Shown piece after piece: positions 1-7,765 of a stretch of DNA of 27,898 nucleotides (position 1 is its first letter; every line of letters begins with the position of its first letter). The notes beneath the pieces were generated by a model. The model was not told the origin of the DNA and did not search any database. It saw only the letters and a list, made by a program, of their open reading frames with translations. A program made the position numbers and the translations under genes. This DNA comes from an uncultured Alistipes sp. Lineage in GTDB: Bacteria > Bacteroidota > Bacteroidia > Bacteroidales > Rikenellaceae. The stretch lies in NCBI GenBank assembly GCA_900768015.1, contig CAAGBI010000005.1, forward strand, positions 1-27,898, given 5' to 3'.

Positions 1-643
1 AAGGTGTGGCGGCGAGTAGCTTTACCTCGTCAAGTGTCAGGTACTCCTTTTTGACCTCTTTCCACTCGATTTTCTCAAGAAAGTCATTGAGGTTTTCACG
101 CAACATCTTCTCCTTGTAGGCAATCTTCAGCAGAGCTCGGAAAGTGGAGTAATATCCCGCTGCCGAATTTCGACTGATATATGAGTTAGGGTGATGTATC
201 TGCTTGCATTTCAAGAGATAATCTCGGAACTTTTCGCATAGCTCAACGGTAATATCTCCGAAAGTACATTTGCCACCGCAGAACTTCTCGAAATGGTTGC
301 AGACACAATCCCATTTTTCGTATCGCTCGCGTGCCTTTGCTCGGAAGTAGGCAAGGAAATCGACCTTCTGCTTGTTCTTGTCGAGGAAACCGAACTCCTC
401 GTTAATAAGCGACTGCACACGAATACAGCGTATCGCCTCCGCCTTGTTGAGCATCTCTTGGTTGAACATTCTTTGCTGCTCGTTGCGTGGCTTGGCATAG
501 AGGTAGATACCGAGAAATTCTCGGCGGCTCATCTTCATCGTGTAGGGGTTACGGATTGCGGGATAGTAATCCAAATAGAGTGAAATACGGTCATTGCGTA
601 ACGCCTTTTGGCGCAGGGTTACATTTGTGCAAGTTAGTGTCAT
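1..643 (-). CDS. Tyrosine recombinase (integrase), partial: N-terminal 214 residues
   Basis: The minus strand reads open from an ATG at 643 to the left edge, so the catalytic C-terminal half lies outside the window. Residues 1-85 look like the arm-DNA-binding region of Bacteroidota integrases (TLRQKALRNDRISLYLDYYP start), residues about 95-190 like the SAM-like core-binding domain, and the visible end (YLTLDEVKLLAATP) is the usual opening of the catalytic domain. The R-H-R-Y residues cannot be seen. Such enzymes integrate and excise conjugative or mobilizable elements. The gene lies 84 bp downstream of the four-HTH gene on the same strand, so they may be co-transcribed. The family call is firm; whether the enzyme is active cannot be judged here. 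Confidence 0.9.
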   Translation of the reverse strand, partial: MTLTCTNVTLRQKALRNDRISLYLDYYPAIRNPYTMKMSRREFLGIYLYAKPRNEQQRMFNQEMLNKAEAIRCIRVQSLINEEFGFLDKNKQKVDFLAYFRAKARERYEKWDCVCNHFEKFCGGKCTFGDITVELCEKFRDYLLKCKQIHHPNSYISRNSAAGYYSTFRALLKIAYKEKMLRENLNDFLEKIEWKEVKKEYLTLDEVKLLAATP

Positions 644-727
644 AGCTGTTATGTTTTAATTGTTTATATTTTTTGTTGCAAATTAAATTGGTGTTCCGAT
701 GGTGGTGTCAATCACCATCAAGTAACT

Positions 728-1639
728 TTACTCAATCTTTGGTGGCTCAAAGAACTTGTCGAGTTCGGAGCGCAGAATCTTGGTGTACTTGCCAACCTTG
801 ATGCGAGTGATGTTGTGATACTTCACATAGTGGTAGAGCTGGTCGCGAGTGAGGTTGTATTTCTCCATCGCTTCGGGTATGGTGTAGTATTGCGGCTCTT
901 CAGGCGTGGCAATACCTTTGGCTATATCGAAATGCTTTTTCGAGTAATAGACCATCTTGCCCTCCTTGCGCTTGGGAATTACATTCTTATATACAAAGGT
1001 ATAGATTGCCGATAGGGTCATACCGAACTTCTCTTGCAACTCCGCTACGCTGTACCATTCGGTGATGCTCGCATCAGGAGCTTTCTTGGCAAAGTAGGAG
1101 TCGATATGTTTCTTGCTCCAATAGGTTCTGCCACGATTGAATGTGCGAGGGATATTATGCTCCTTCGCAATCTCATAAATCCACGATTCCTTAACGCCAA
1201 ATTTCTCTTTAATATCGGCAGTGGTGTAGAAATCTGTGATGGGGACAGTATCTTTAGGGTGCAATGTCTTGTATGGTCGATTTTCAAGCATAGCATCTAT
1301 ATCTACTCGCCTTATAAAAGACAATCTGCTACTAATCTTCGATGCTTTGAGATTCCCAGCCTTAACCATATTATATACAGCCTGACGAGATAGCCCTAAT
1401 AGTTTCCCTGCTTGGGCAAATGATAGATACTCTTTATCCCTTACATTTTCTATTGGCTTTTCCAATTTGATTGAGAGCGTTTCTGCCTCCGCCTGCTTTA
1501 CTCTTTTGTCTCGCACTGCTTGTTTGTAGGCGAGATTGGCACAACGATGCGAGCAATACTTTGTAGATACTTTTTGAGCCACGAACTCAACTCCGCACCA
1601 TTGGCAAATTTTCGTAATTCTAATACTGCTTGTAGCCAT
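728..1639 (-). CDS. Multi-HTH protein (four excisionase-like winged-helix repeats) with Cys4 zinc motif
   Basis: 303 residues, probably a DNA-binding recombination directionality or regulatory protein of the mobile element. Residues 12-33 contain CxxC...CxxxC (C12, C15, C29, C33), a likely small zinc-binding fold. Four repeats follow at about 70-118, 136-184, 194-239 and 250-297. Each begins with an aromatic/Leu-Ser or Thr helix (YLSFAQAGKLLGLSR, FYTTADIKEKFGVKE, WYSVAELQEKFGMTL, YYTIPEAMEKYNLTR), continues with a recognition helix around a Tyr, then a basic wing and a closing 'S/D-ELDKFF'-like helix. This is the MerR/excisionase type (HTH_17-like), repeated four times. The ATG at 1639 is preceded at 1674-1713 by four tandem 10-bp repeats, possible binding sites. 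The adjacent integrase supports a role in excision. Exact function is inferred, not shown. Confidence 0.85.
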   Translation of the reverse strand: MATSSIRITKICQWCGVEFVAQKVSTKYCSHRCANLAYKQAVRDKRVKQAEAETLSIKLEKPIENVRDKEYLSFAQAGKLLGLSRQAVYNMVKAGNLKASKISSRLSFIRRVDIDAMLENRPYKTLHPKDTVPITDFYTTADIKEKFGVKESWIYEIAKEHNIPRTFNRGRTYWSKKHIDSYFAKKAPDASITEWYSVAELQEKFGMTLSAIYTFVYKNVIPKRKEGKMVYYSKKHFDIAKGIATPEEPQYYTIPEAMEKYNLTRDQLYHYVKYHNITRIKVGKYTKILRSELDKFFEPPKIE

Positions 1640-1673
1640 TTTTACATTGTTTTTAATGTTTATTTCTCCTGTT

Positions 1674-1713
1674 TTTTGTCAACTATCGTAAACTATTGTA
1701 AACCATTGTCAAC
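1674..1713 (-). repeat. Four tandem 10-bp direct repeats upstream of the four-HTH gene
   Basis: On the minus strand the units are GTTGACAATG, GTTTACAATA, GTTTACGATA and GTTGACAAAA, with no gaps, consensus GTTKACRAWR. The 10-bp period puts every unit on about the same face of the helix. The array ends 34 bp before the start codon at 1639. It could be an operator, an Xis-type loading site or integrase arm sites; the sequence alone does not decide. Confidence 0.8.
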
Positions 1714-1756
1714 TTTTTCCATCATCTCGCCAACGCAAAATTGCATTTCAAGCGGC

Positions 1757-1775
1757 GAGGTACACAGGAGGTACA
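1757..1775 (+). repeat. Direct repeat GAGGTACA x2, 11-bp period
   Basis: GAGGTACA occurs at 1757-1764 and again at 1768-1775, separated by CAG. Short phased repeats like this near the end of an integrated element are typical of integrase arm sites or accessory-factor sites. Function is inferred from position only. Confidence 0.5.
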
Positions 1776-1798
1776 AAAACAGGCGTAAAAAGGCTTAG

Positions 1799-1815
1799 CA
1801 ACGATTGACAACGAT
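1799..1815 (+). repeat. Direct repeat CAACGAT x2 near element/chromosome junction
   Basis: CAACGAT is at 1799-1805 and 1809-1815, 10-bp period. The segment between (ATTGACAACG, 1804-1813) also matches the 10-bp repeat consensus of 1674-1713 at 8 of 10 positions against GTTGACAATG, but on the opposite strand. It could belong to the attachment region. Confidence 0.45.
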
Positions 1816-1822
1816 GCTTGCA

Positions 1823-1854
1823 TAAATAAAAATAGCACCCGTAAAGAGTGCTAT
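1823..1854 (-). terminator. Rho-independent terminator of mnmE operon
   Basis: Stem ATAGCAC (1832-1838) pairs with GTGCTAT (1848-1854). Read on the minus strand the hairpin is followed by TTTTTATTTATG, a good U-tract. It sits 44 bp past the mnmE stop codon and ends the par operon. Confidence 0.8.
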
Positions 1855-1897
1855 ATTAATCATTTATGATTGATTTAACTATTTGATAATCAATTAT

Positions 1898-3247
1898 TTA
1901 CTTCCCGATGCAGAAGTGGGCAAAGATGGAGTGGAGGATGTCGTCGGAGGTGATTTCGCCGGTGATCTCGCCAAGGTGGTGGACAACTCGGCGGATGTCC
2001 TCGCTCAATAAATCCGAGGGTAGGCCATTATCCATTGCTGTGCGCGCAGAAGTGAGGGCGGTGTAGGCCTCGCGAAGGGCTGTGTAGTGGCGCATATTTG
2101 AGACTACGACGCTACCCGTACCTAGCTTCGAGGTGTCGATGGTTGCTGCCAAGCGCTCGCGAAGTGTGTCGATGCCGATACCGCTCTTTGCCGAGATGCA
2201 GAGGATGTCGGGTGCGAGGGTGGTGGGGGCTGGCGCGGCGTCAATCTTATTTATCACGCGGATATGGTGCTGCGCGTCGCTATGCTCGATAGCGTCAAAT
2301 GTAGGGTCGTCTGCCGTGGTTAGGTGGATGACGATGCTGGCGTTGGCAATGGCGCGGTGCGTGCGGTCTATGCCCATCTGCTCGAGCGTGTCGGCAGTGG
2401 CGTGTATGCCCGCGGTGTCAACAAAGCGGTAGCGAACGCCATTAATCACGGTCGTGGCTTCGATGGTGTCGCGCGTGGTACCCGCGATGTCCGAAACCAT
2501 GGCTCTATCCTCCTCGATAAGGGCGTTGAGCAGTGTGCTCTTGCCCACATTTGGCTTGCCTACAATCGCCACATTTACACCGTTTTTGAGGGCCTTGCCT
2601 AATGCAAAAGATGATGTGAGCTGTTCTATCTGTGCGCCTATATCATTGAGCGTATTACGGAGTGACGCGCGGTCGGCAAACTCCACATCCTCCTCCGAGA
2701 AGTCGAGCTCCAATTCCAGGAGTGAGCACAGGCGGAGCAGCTCATTGCGCAACGAGGCGAGGCGCTCGGAGTAGCCTCCGCGCATCTGTGTTGAGGCCAC
2801 ATTGTGCGACCACATGGAGTCTGAGGCGATGATGTCGGCAACAGCCTCGGCACGGCTGAGGTCCATCTTGCCAGCGAGAAAGGCGCGGCGTGTGAATTCT
2901 CCAGGCATGGCCATGGTCGCTCCGCGGTTGATGGCAAGGCGTAGCACCTCCGAGGTGATATACTCCGAGCCATGGAGCGTAATCTCCACGGTGTCGTCGC
3001 CCGTATAGGAGTGTGGCGCGCGGAAGAGTGCCACGACGACATCGTCTATGGTGCGGTTCTCCTCGTCGACGATGCGGCCATAGTGCAGGGTGTAGCCCTC
3101 GCAATCGCGAAGGGGCTTCTTACCGCGAAAGAGGCCATCGGCAATCTCTATTGCGCGGCTGCCACTTAGGCGTACGACCATGACGGCACCACCCGCTGCG
3201 GTGGCAGGGGCGATGATGGTGGTGTTGGTGTCAAAGTGGTTGTACAT
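1898..3247 (-). CDS. mnmE: tRNA modification GTPase MnmE (TrmE)
   Basis: 449 residues, full length for the family. MnmE with MnmG makes the 5-carboxymethylaminomethyl group on wobble U34 of several tRNAs, using GTP, tetrahydrofolate and FAD chemistry. The N-terminal tetrahydrofolate-binding domain spans about 1-120 and the helical domain about 121-220. The inserted G domain shows G1 GKPNVGKS (230-237), G2 GTTRD (256-260), G3 DTAG (277-280), G4 NKID (333-336) and G5 SAKSG. It ends with the invariant FCIGK, catalytic Cys446. It is the last gene of the par operon, 17 bp after the transglycosylase gene. Its 3' end borders a mobile element; the C-terminus looks intact. In other bacteria the mnmE 3' end is a known island insertion site. 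Confidence 0.98.
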   Translation of the reverse strand: MYNHFDTNTTIIAPATAAGGAVMVVRLSGSRAIEIADGLFRGKKPLRDCEGYTLHYGRIVDEENRTIDDVVVALFRAPHSYTGDDTVEITLHGSEYITSEVLRLAINRGATMAMPGEFTRRAFLAGKMDLSRAEAVADIIASDSMWSHNVASTQMRGGYSERLASLRNELLRLCSLLELELDFSEEDVEFADRASLRNTLNDIGAQIEQLTSSFALGKALKNGVNVAIVGKPNVGKSTLLNALIEEDRAMVSDIAGTTRDTIEATTVINGVRYRFVDTAGIHATADTLEQMGIDRTHRAIANASIVIHLTTADDPTFDAIEHSDAQHHIRVINKIDAAPAPTTLAPDILCISAKSGIGIDTLRERLAATIDTSKLGTGSVVVSNMRHYTALREAYTALTSARTAMDNGLPSDLLSEDIRRVVHHLGEITGEITSDDILHSIFAHFCIGK

Positions 3248-3264
3248 GAGTGTGTTATCGCGTG

Positions 3265-4668
3265 TTATCTATTGCTGACCTTTAGTCTCTGGCCTATGCG
3301 GAGGGCGTTAGCATTTTTGAGGTTGTTCCACTTCATAAGCTGCTGCACGGTGCAACCATACTTCTTGGCGATGGCGCTCAAGGTGTCGCCCTTCTTCACG
3401 GTGTGTGTGGTTACGGGGGGCGCCTCGTGCATCTTCTTCTCGATGTTGGCATGCACGACATACTCCTTCAAGTAGAGGCTATCCTTCGCAAAGATGCTGT
3501 CACGCTGGCGGTCAAACTCTGTGAAGAGCTCTACGGGGAGTGTGAGAGGGTAGCTCTTGGTTGTCGCGGGGATAATCTGCATGGTGTACTCGGGGTTGAG
3601 CATCTTGAGCACCTCGATGTCGATGTCGAGTGTCGAAGATACCTGCTCGAGGTGGAGTGGGCGGTTAATCATCACCGTGTCCACTGCGATGGGCATGGGG
3701 GGTGTGGGGATGGTCACGCCATGAGCGCGGTGGTAGGCGAAGGCGTATGTAGCACCCATGTAGAGGGGTACATAGCCTCGTGTCTCGGCAGGAAGATATG
3801 CGTATATATCCCAGAAGAGGCGACCCGCATCCTCAAGGCTCACGCCGCTATTGCTGAGTGCGCGGTTCACACGACCAGGACCGCAGTTGTAGGCTGCGAT
3901 GGCGAGGGTCCAGTCGCCGTAGATGTTGTACATGCGCTTGAGATACTGCGCTGCGGCACGCGATGCGAGGCGAGGGTTGCAACGCTCATCGACCATAGAG
4001 TTAATCTCGAGGCCGAACTCCTTGCCCGTTGCGGGCATAAACTGCCAGATGCCCACGGCGCTCTTGCCCGACTTTGCGAGGGGGTTGAGTCCCGACTCCA
4101 CGATTGCGAGGGTGCGTATCTCGATGGGTATGCCTGCGTTGGTGAACTCCTCCTCGATGATAGGGAAGTAGTAGTAGGCATAGCTGAATGTGTTGGCGTA
4201 GTTGGGTGAGCAGAAGCGCTCTATGGCACTGCGCACCTCGCGGTTGTAGGTTAGGGGCACGGGGGTCATGATGCCCTGCATGCGTGCTATGTATAGCGAG
4301 TCGGTGTTGTCGTATGTGCCCGATGCCGTGATGGCGTCACTGTAGTCCTTGAAATCGGCGAAGTAGCGCTCGTAGTACTCCTTAGAGCTGCTTGCGCGCC
4401 ATAGTGCCAACACGGAGTCTATCTGCATGGGGCGGTTTGTGGGGCGTGACTCTTTGGCCTCCTCCACGAATGTGGGGGCTTCGTATGCTGTTGTGTCGCC
4501 CTTAAGGCGGTTGTTGATGCTATCCTGGCGGCGCTGTATCTCCTCGGGTGAGGTGTAGCGCTTATCTACGCCGCGGCGTGGGCGCTGTGCATAGAGCGAG
4601 GCATCGAACGATGCAACGATGATGAGTGACGCGACAAGAAGCAGCGCCTTTATTGATGATAATTTCAT
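3265..4668 (-). CDS. Secreted lytic transglycosylase with C-terminal LysM (MltD-like)
   Basis: 467 residues. An N-terminal signal segment (about 1-27, hydrophobic, ending in SLYAQ) directs export. The SLT (GH23) domain lies at about 165-290, with the catalytic glutamate E191 in AIVESGLNP, then GIWQFMPATGKEFGL and AIAAYNCGPGRVNRA, the family's diagnostic segments. A LysM peptidoglycan-binding domain is at about 418-465 (HTVKKGDTLSAIAKKYGC). The enzyme cleaves the glycan strands of peptidoglycan to 1,6-anhydro-muropeptides in the periplasm. It follows the DUF5683 gene by 9 bp, so translation may be coupled. Only one LysM is seen, while E. coli MltD has two. Confidence 0.95.
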   Translation of the reverse strand: MKLSSIKALLLVASLIIVASFDASLYAQRPRRGVDKRYTSPEEIQRRQDSINNRLKGDTTAYEAPTFVEEAKESRPTNRPMQIDSVLALWRASSSKEYYERYFADFKDYSDAITASGTYDNTDSLYIARMQGIMTPVPLTYNREVRSAIERFCSPNYANTFSYAYYYFPIIEEEFTNAGIPIEIRTLAIVESGLNPLAKSGKSAVGIWQFMPATGKEFGLEINSMVDERCNPRLASRAAAQYLKRMYNIYGDWTLAIAAYNCGPGRVNRALSNSGVSLEDAGRLFWDIYAYLPAETRGYVPLYMGATYAFAYHRAHGVTIPTPPMPIAVDTVMINRPLHLEQVSSTLDIDIEVLKMLNPEYTMQIIPATTKSYPLTLPVELFTEFDRQRDSIFAKDSLYLKEYVVHANIEKKMHEAPPVTTHTVKKGDTLSAIAKKYGCTVQQLMKWNNLKNANALRIGQRLKVSNR

Positions 4669-4677
4669 GTTTTACGC

Positions 4678-5895
4678 TTAAAATTTCAGGCTCATATTCA
4701 CGCCCATAAGGGGCTTAGACCCTATGGGTGAGTAGTCGAAGTATGGTTCGAGGTTCATTGTGAGGTCGTCGGAGATGTCGTAGTCCTGCAGGTGTGCATC
4801 GACATGAGCATCTACAATCTGCAAGATATAGACACCCGCGGTGAGCAGGATACATAGGTCTCGGTTACGACGGTAGCTATCCTTGAGGTTCTTGAGGAAT
4901 GTTGCGGAGTATGCTCCACGAAACTCATCCGCAGCGCCATTTGGATATTTGTCGGGGTTCTTGTCGTAGTCTATGCGCAGGGCGTATGCCGTCTTGAAGC
5001 GCTTGTAACCACGGTTGTTCCAGTCGATGGTGTAGATTGTCGAGGCCATACCGCCAATGACGATGGGCACACGCCAATAGCTCTTGTTGTAGATCTGGCC
5101 GGCACCTGGGCAGATTGTCGAAAGGGTAGTGGCCTTCTTCACCTGCGACACCTCGTTGGTAGAGTAGTTGACCGCAGCATCGCCAATGAAATATAGGTAT
5201 GAGGCTATGGCTATACCTGCGTAAATCTGCTGGCGGGTGTTGTGGCGTATCATCTCGGTCTGTATGGCATCCAGCTCGGGCGTACGCATATAGCCGTGGT
5301 CAATGAGGTATTGGTCGTACTGCGCCTTGAGGGGTTTGTACTGCTTGTTCTCGTGGATGAACATACCCAGCGATGTGCCCACTACGGGGTAGAGCACACC
5401 GAGCTTCCAGTATTGTTTGTTATAAATCTGTCCGAAGCCTGGGAGGGGTAGCGAGAGCCAGCACATCTTCGAGAGACCCATCGAGTCGCTGATGAAGGGC
5501 TTGCGAGGCTCGCCATTCTTATTCAGGCGGATGCGGCGACCATCGGCAGTGATGCTATCGCCACGACCGCGTATCGAGGAGTCGCGCTTGACCATTGCGG
5601 CAACGGCACTACGCATAGAGTCGCGCGCAGTGTCGGGAAGGTCGTCGTATAGCTCGTTGAGGGTGCGACCTATAGAGTCGAGGTGGCGGTAGTAGAGTGA
5701 GTCGCGTCGTGCTGCAGCCTCGGCCTGGGCCTTGAGTATGGCCGCGGAATCGATGGGCACGAGGCCTCCGTTGTTGATGGTGCGGATGTTGCCTCGTGTG
5801 TTGTCGCGAGTATACACCTGCGCAGAGACATCCTCGGTGACTGCAACAAGCGCAATCACCGCCATGATAATGGCTATGGACATCCTTCTAATCAT
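4678..5895 (-). CDS. DUF5683 family membrane protein of the par operon
   Basis: I use the ATG at 5895 (405 residues), which starts MIRRMSIAIIMAVIALVAV, a good signal peptide ending at about VSAQ, 20 bp after parB stops. A longer frame from 5979 would overlap parB and put 28 polar residues before the signal. Residues about 50-120 are charged and rich in Asp/Ser/Arg. The DUF5683 core contains the motif PGFGQIYNKQYW (152-163) and a second copy PGAGQIYNKSYW (263-274), each followed by hydrophobic segments, so the domain appears to be an internal duplication. Biochemical function is not known. Its conserved place between parB and a lytic transglycosylase suggests a cell-envelope role. Confidence 0.85.
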   Translation of the reverse strand: MIRRMSIAIIMAVIALVAVTEDVSAQVYTRDNTRGNIRTINNGGLVPIDSAAILKAQAEAAARRDSLYYRHLDSIGRTLNELYDDLPDTARDSMRSAVAAMVKRDSSIRGRGDSITADGRRIRLNKNGEPRKPFISDSMGLSKMCWLSLPLPGFGQIYNKQYWKLGVLYPVVGTSLGMFIHENKQYKPLKAQYDQYLIDHGYMRTPELDAIQTEMIRHNTRQQIYAGIAIASYLYFIGDAAVNYSTNEVSQVKKATTLSTICPGAGQIYNKSYWRVPIVIGGMASTIYTIDWNNRGYKRFKTAYALRIDYDKNPDKYPNGAADEFRGAYSATFLKNLKDSYRRNRDLCILLTAGVYILQIVDAHVDAHLQDYDISDDLTMNLEPYFDYSPIGSKPLMGVNMSLKF

Positions 5896-5915
5896 ACCTA
5901 TACTCACCAACGCAA

Positions 5916-6797
5916 TTATTTGTTGTTTATTTTGTGGAGCTTCTCGATAAGCGCATCTACCTCCGCATCGTTTGCACACTCGATGGTGATGCGGCTGGCA
6001 CCGCTCTTTGTGCGCTTGATGGAGATGTTGTCGCTGAAGAGGCGCTCGAGCTCGTCCACGAGCTTCGAGAATGACTCGGGATACTCCTCCTCAATCTCGA
6101 CATCTGCCGTGCGTGCCTCGCTCATCTTGCGTGCCAAGGCCTCTGCCTGGCGCACTGAGAGTCCCTTCTTCACGCAGCGCTTCATAGCCTTAATCTGCTC
6201 CGCGGGGTCGAGGGCTGCGATAGCCTTGGCGTGGCCCATGCTGATGACACCCTCCTTGAGCGCCAACTGCACCTCCGAGGGCTGACCCAAAAGGCGCATA
6301 TAGTTAGATACGGTAGAGCGCTTCTTGCCCACCTTCTCTGCCATAGCCTCCTGCGTGAGGCCGCACTCCTCTATAAGGCGCTGCATACCCAAGGCAATCT
6401 CTATGGCGTTGAGGTCCTGACGCTGTATGTTCTCCACAAGTGCCATGGCGTGGAGGTCCTCATCCTCCACCTCGCGGATATATGCGGGGAGTGTCTCGAG
6501 ACCCGCCATCTGCGATGCGCGCCAGCGGCGCTCGCCACTGATGATGGTGTACTTGCCATCGTTGCGGCGGCGTAGTGTGATAGGCTGGATTACGCCGAGC
6601 GTAGCGATAGATGCTGAGAGCTCTGCGAGGGCCTCGTCGTCGAAGTCGTGGCGTGGCTGTAGGGGGTTGGGTATGATGTCGGCAATCGCCACCTCTGCCA
6701 TTTCGGACATAGGCTTAGCGTGCTGTGTGGGGTTGGCATCGCCGAAGAGCGCGTCAAGGCCACGGCCCAATCCTCTCTTATTCTTTGTTGTAGTCAT
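5916..6797 (-). CDS. parB: Chromosome-partitioning protein ParB (Spo0J), CTPase clamp
   Basis: 293 residues. It begins with the canonical KRGLGRGLDALFG. The CTP-binding domain shows GERRWRAS (88-95) and ENIQRQDLN (122-130). The helix-turn-helix for parS recognition is at about 148-170 (LTQEAMAEKVGKKRSTVSNYMRLL). The C-terminal dimerisation domain is about 230-293. ParB loads at parS sites, slides as a CTP-dependent clamp and works with ParA to segregate origins. The gene starts 14 bp after parA. I found no complete parS palindrome in this window. Confidence 0.97.
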   Translation of the reverse strand: MTTTKNKRGLGRGLDALFGDANPTQHAKPMSEMAEVAIADIIPNPLQPRHDFDDEALAELSASIATLGVIQPITLRRRNDGKYTIISGERRWRASQMAGLETLPAYIREVEDEDLHAMALVENIQRQDLNAIEIALGMQRLIEECGLTQEAMAEKVGKKRSTVSNYMRLLGQPSEVQLALKEGVISMGHAKAIAALDPAEQIKAMKRCVKKGLSVRQAEALARKMSEARTADVEIEEEYPESFSKLVDELERLFSDNISIKRTKSGASRITIECANDAEVDALIEKLHKINNK

Positions 6798-6811
6798 ATC
6801 TCGTGTTTCGT

Positions 6812-7582
6812 TTATTCTCTCTTTGTCTTGTTGCGCTTGAGGAACTCGCGGGCAAGGCTCAAGTAGTTTACCGCACCCGTAGCCGAAGCGTCGTAGAGCA
6901 TAATGGGTTTGCCGTGTGAGGGTGCCTCGCCAAGGCGAATGTTGCGCTGGATGATGGTCTCGTATGCCAAGTCGCCAAAGTGCTCGCGCACCTCATTTAC
7001 AACCTGGTTGTTGAGCTTGTTGCGCATGTACATCGTGAGCACGAAGCCCTCGATGGCCAACGCGGGGTTGAGACGGCTCTTAACCATCTTGATGGAGTTC
7101 AAGAGCTTGCTCAAGCCCTCCAATGCCAAATACTCGCACTGCACGGGAACAAGCACCGAGTCTACGGCCGTGAGGATGTTCACGGTTGTGAAACCCAACG
7201 ATGGCGAGCAGTCGATGAAGATGTAGTCGTAGTCGTCGCGCACAGAGTCAACGATGCCCTTAATGATGTGGTGGGCATTCTCCATCTGCGAGAGGTCAGT
7301 ATCTGCGGCTACGAGGTTGATAGAGGAGGGTAGCACCCAAAGCTTCTTAATATCCTCCGAGTGCAGAATAACATCGCGTGCCTCGGCGTCGCCTACGATG
7401 CACTCGTAGAGACCCTGCTGGTTGATGTCGAAACCCAAGCCCGATGTAGCATTTGCCTGTGGGTCGGCATCTATGAGCAACACCTTCTTACCCAGAAGTG
7501 CCACCGATGCTGCGAGGTTTATGGCTGTTGTGGTCTTACCCACGCCGCCCTTCTGATTTGCTAAAGCAACAACTTTTGCCAT
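6812..7582 (-). CDS. parA: Chromosome-partitioning ATPase ParA (Soj)
   Basis: 256 residues. The deviant Walker A KGGVGKTT (11-18) begins at the N-terminus, and Walker B is YIFIDCSPS (about 119-127). The protein lacks the N-terminal HTH of plasmid type Ia ParAs, so it is the chromosomal Soj type. ATP-bound dimers coat the nucleoid and are released by ParB, which moves origins apart. First gene of the five-gene minus-strand operon; its promoter is at 7623-7652. Confidence 0.97.
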   Translation of the reverse strand: MAKVVALANQKGGVGKTTTAINLAASVALLGKKVLLIDADPQANATSGLGFDINQQGLYECIVGDAEARDVILHSEDIKKLWVLPSSINLVAADTDLSQMENAHHIIKGIVDSVRDDYDYIFIDCSPSLGFTTVNILTAVDSVLVPVQCEYLALEGLSKLLNSIKMVKSRLNPALAIEGFVLTMYMRNKLNNQVVNEVREHFGDLAYETIIQRNIRLGEAPSHGKPIMLYDASATGAVNYLSLAREFLKRNKTKRE

Positions 7583-7622
7583 CTATATTTTGGTTCTATT
7601 ATTCACAAATAAATTAATCGGA

Positions 7623-7652
7623 CAAAAATAGTAAATTTTATCCTATTTTCAA
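7623..7652 (-). promoter_or_regulatory. Promoter of par operon
   Basis: On the minus strand GGTTG is followed by 19 bp and then TATTTTTG (7623-7630), fitting the Bacteroidota -33/-7 pattern. The predicted 5' leader to parA is about 35 nt. It lies back-to-back with the CPBP gene promoter. Confidence 0.65.
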
Positions 7653-7673
7653 CCCCGTTTCTTGAAAAATTCC

Positions 7674-7681
7674 TATCTTTG
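7674..7681 (+). promoter_or_regulatory. -7 box of CPBP protease gene
   Basis: TATCTTTG matches TAnnTTTG. No clear TTTG stands 19-21 bp upstream, so the -33 element is weak. It leaves a leader of about 78 nt before the ATG at 7766. Confidence 0.5.
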
Positions 7682-7765
7682 TTTGAATTTTGTTGCTATG
7701 CCCTTTGGTTATGCTACTGTTGCATGGTTGTGGGGTGGGGCGATTAACTGAAATTTGGGTCGATT

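Larger units (their letters stand above)
1640..1897. other. Non-coding end of the mobile element; element/chromosome junction lies here
   Basis: No plausible gene. From right to left it holds the mnmE terminator hairpin, an inverted repeat ATTGATT/AATCAAT (1869-1875 and 1888-1894), and the direct repeats listed separately. The partner attachment repeat would be at the far end of the element beyond the left edge, so the exact junction cannot be set. If the hairpin belongs to mnmE, the junction is left of about 1823; if the recombinase targets the mnmE 3' end itself, it is near 1895. Confidence 0.55.

Noticed and set aside
1674..1713. CRISPR-like or plasmid iteron array
   Set aside because: Units are contiguous 10-mers without spacers, no cas or rep gene is present, and the integrase context favours a regulator or recombination site.
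3403..4209. 268-codon open frame on the plus strand opposite the transglycosylase gene
   Set aside because: Shadow of the conserved SLT/LysM gene; no domain, no promoter.
5896..5979. N-terminal extension of the DUF5683 protein
   Set aside because: It overlaps the parB 3' end and would place 28 polar residues in front of a clear signal peptide.
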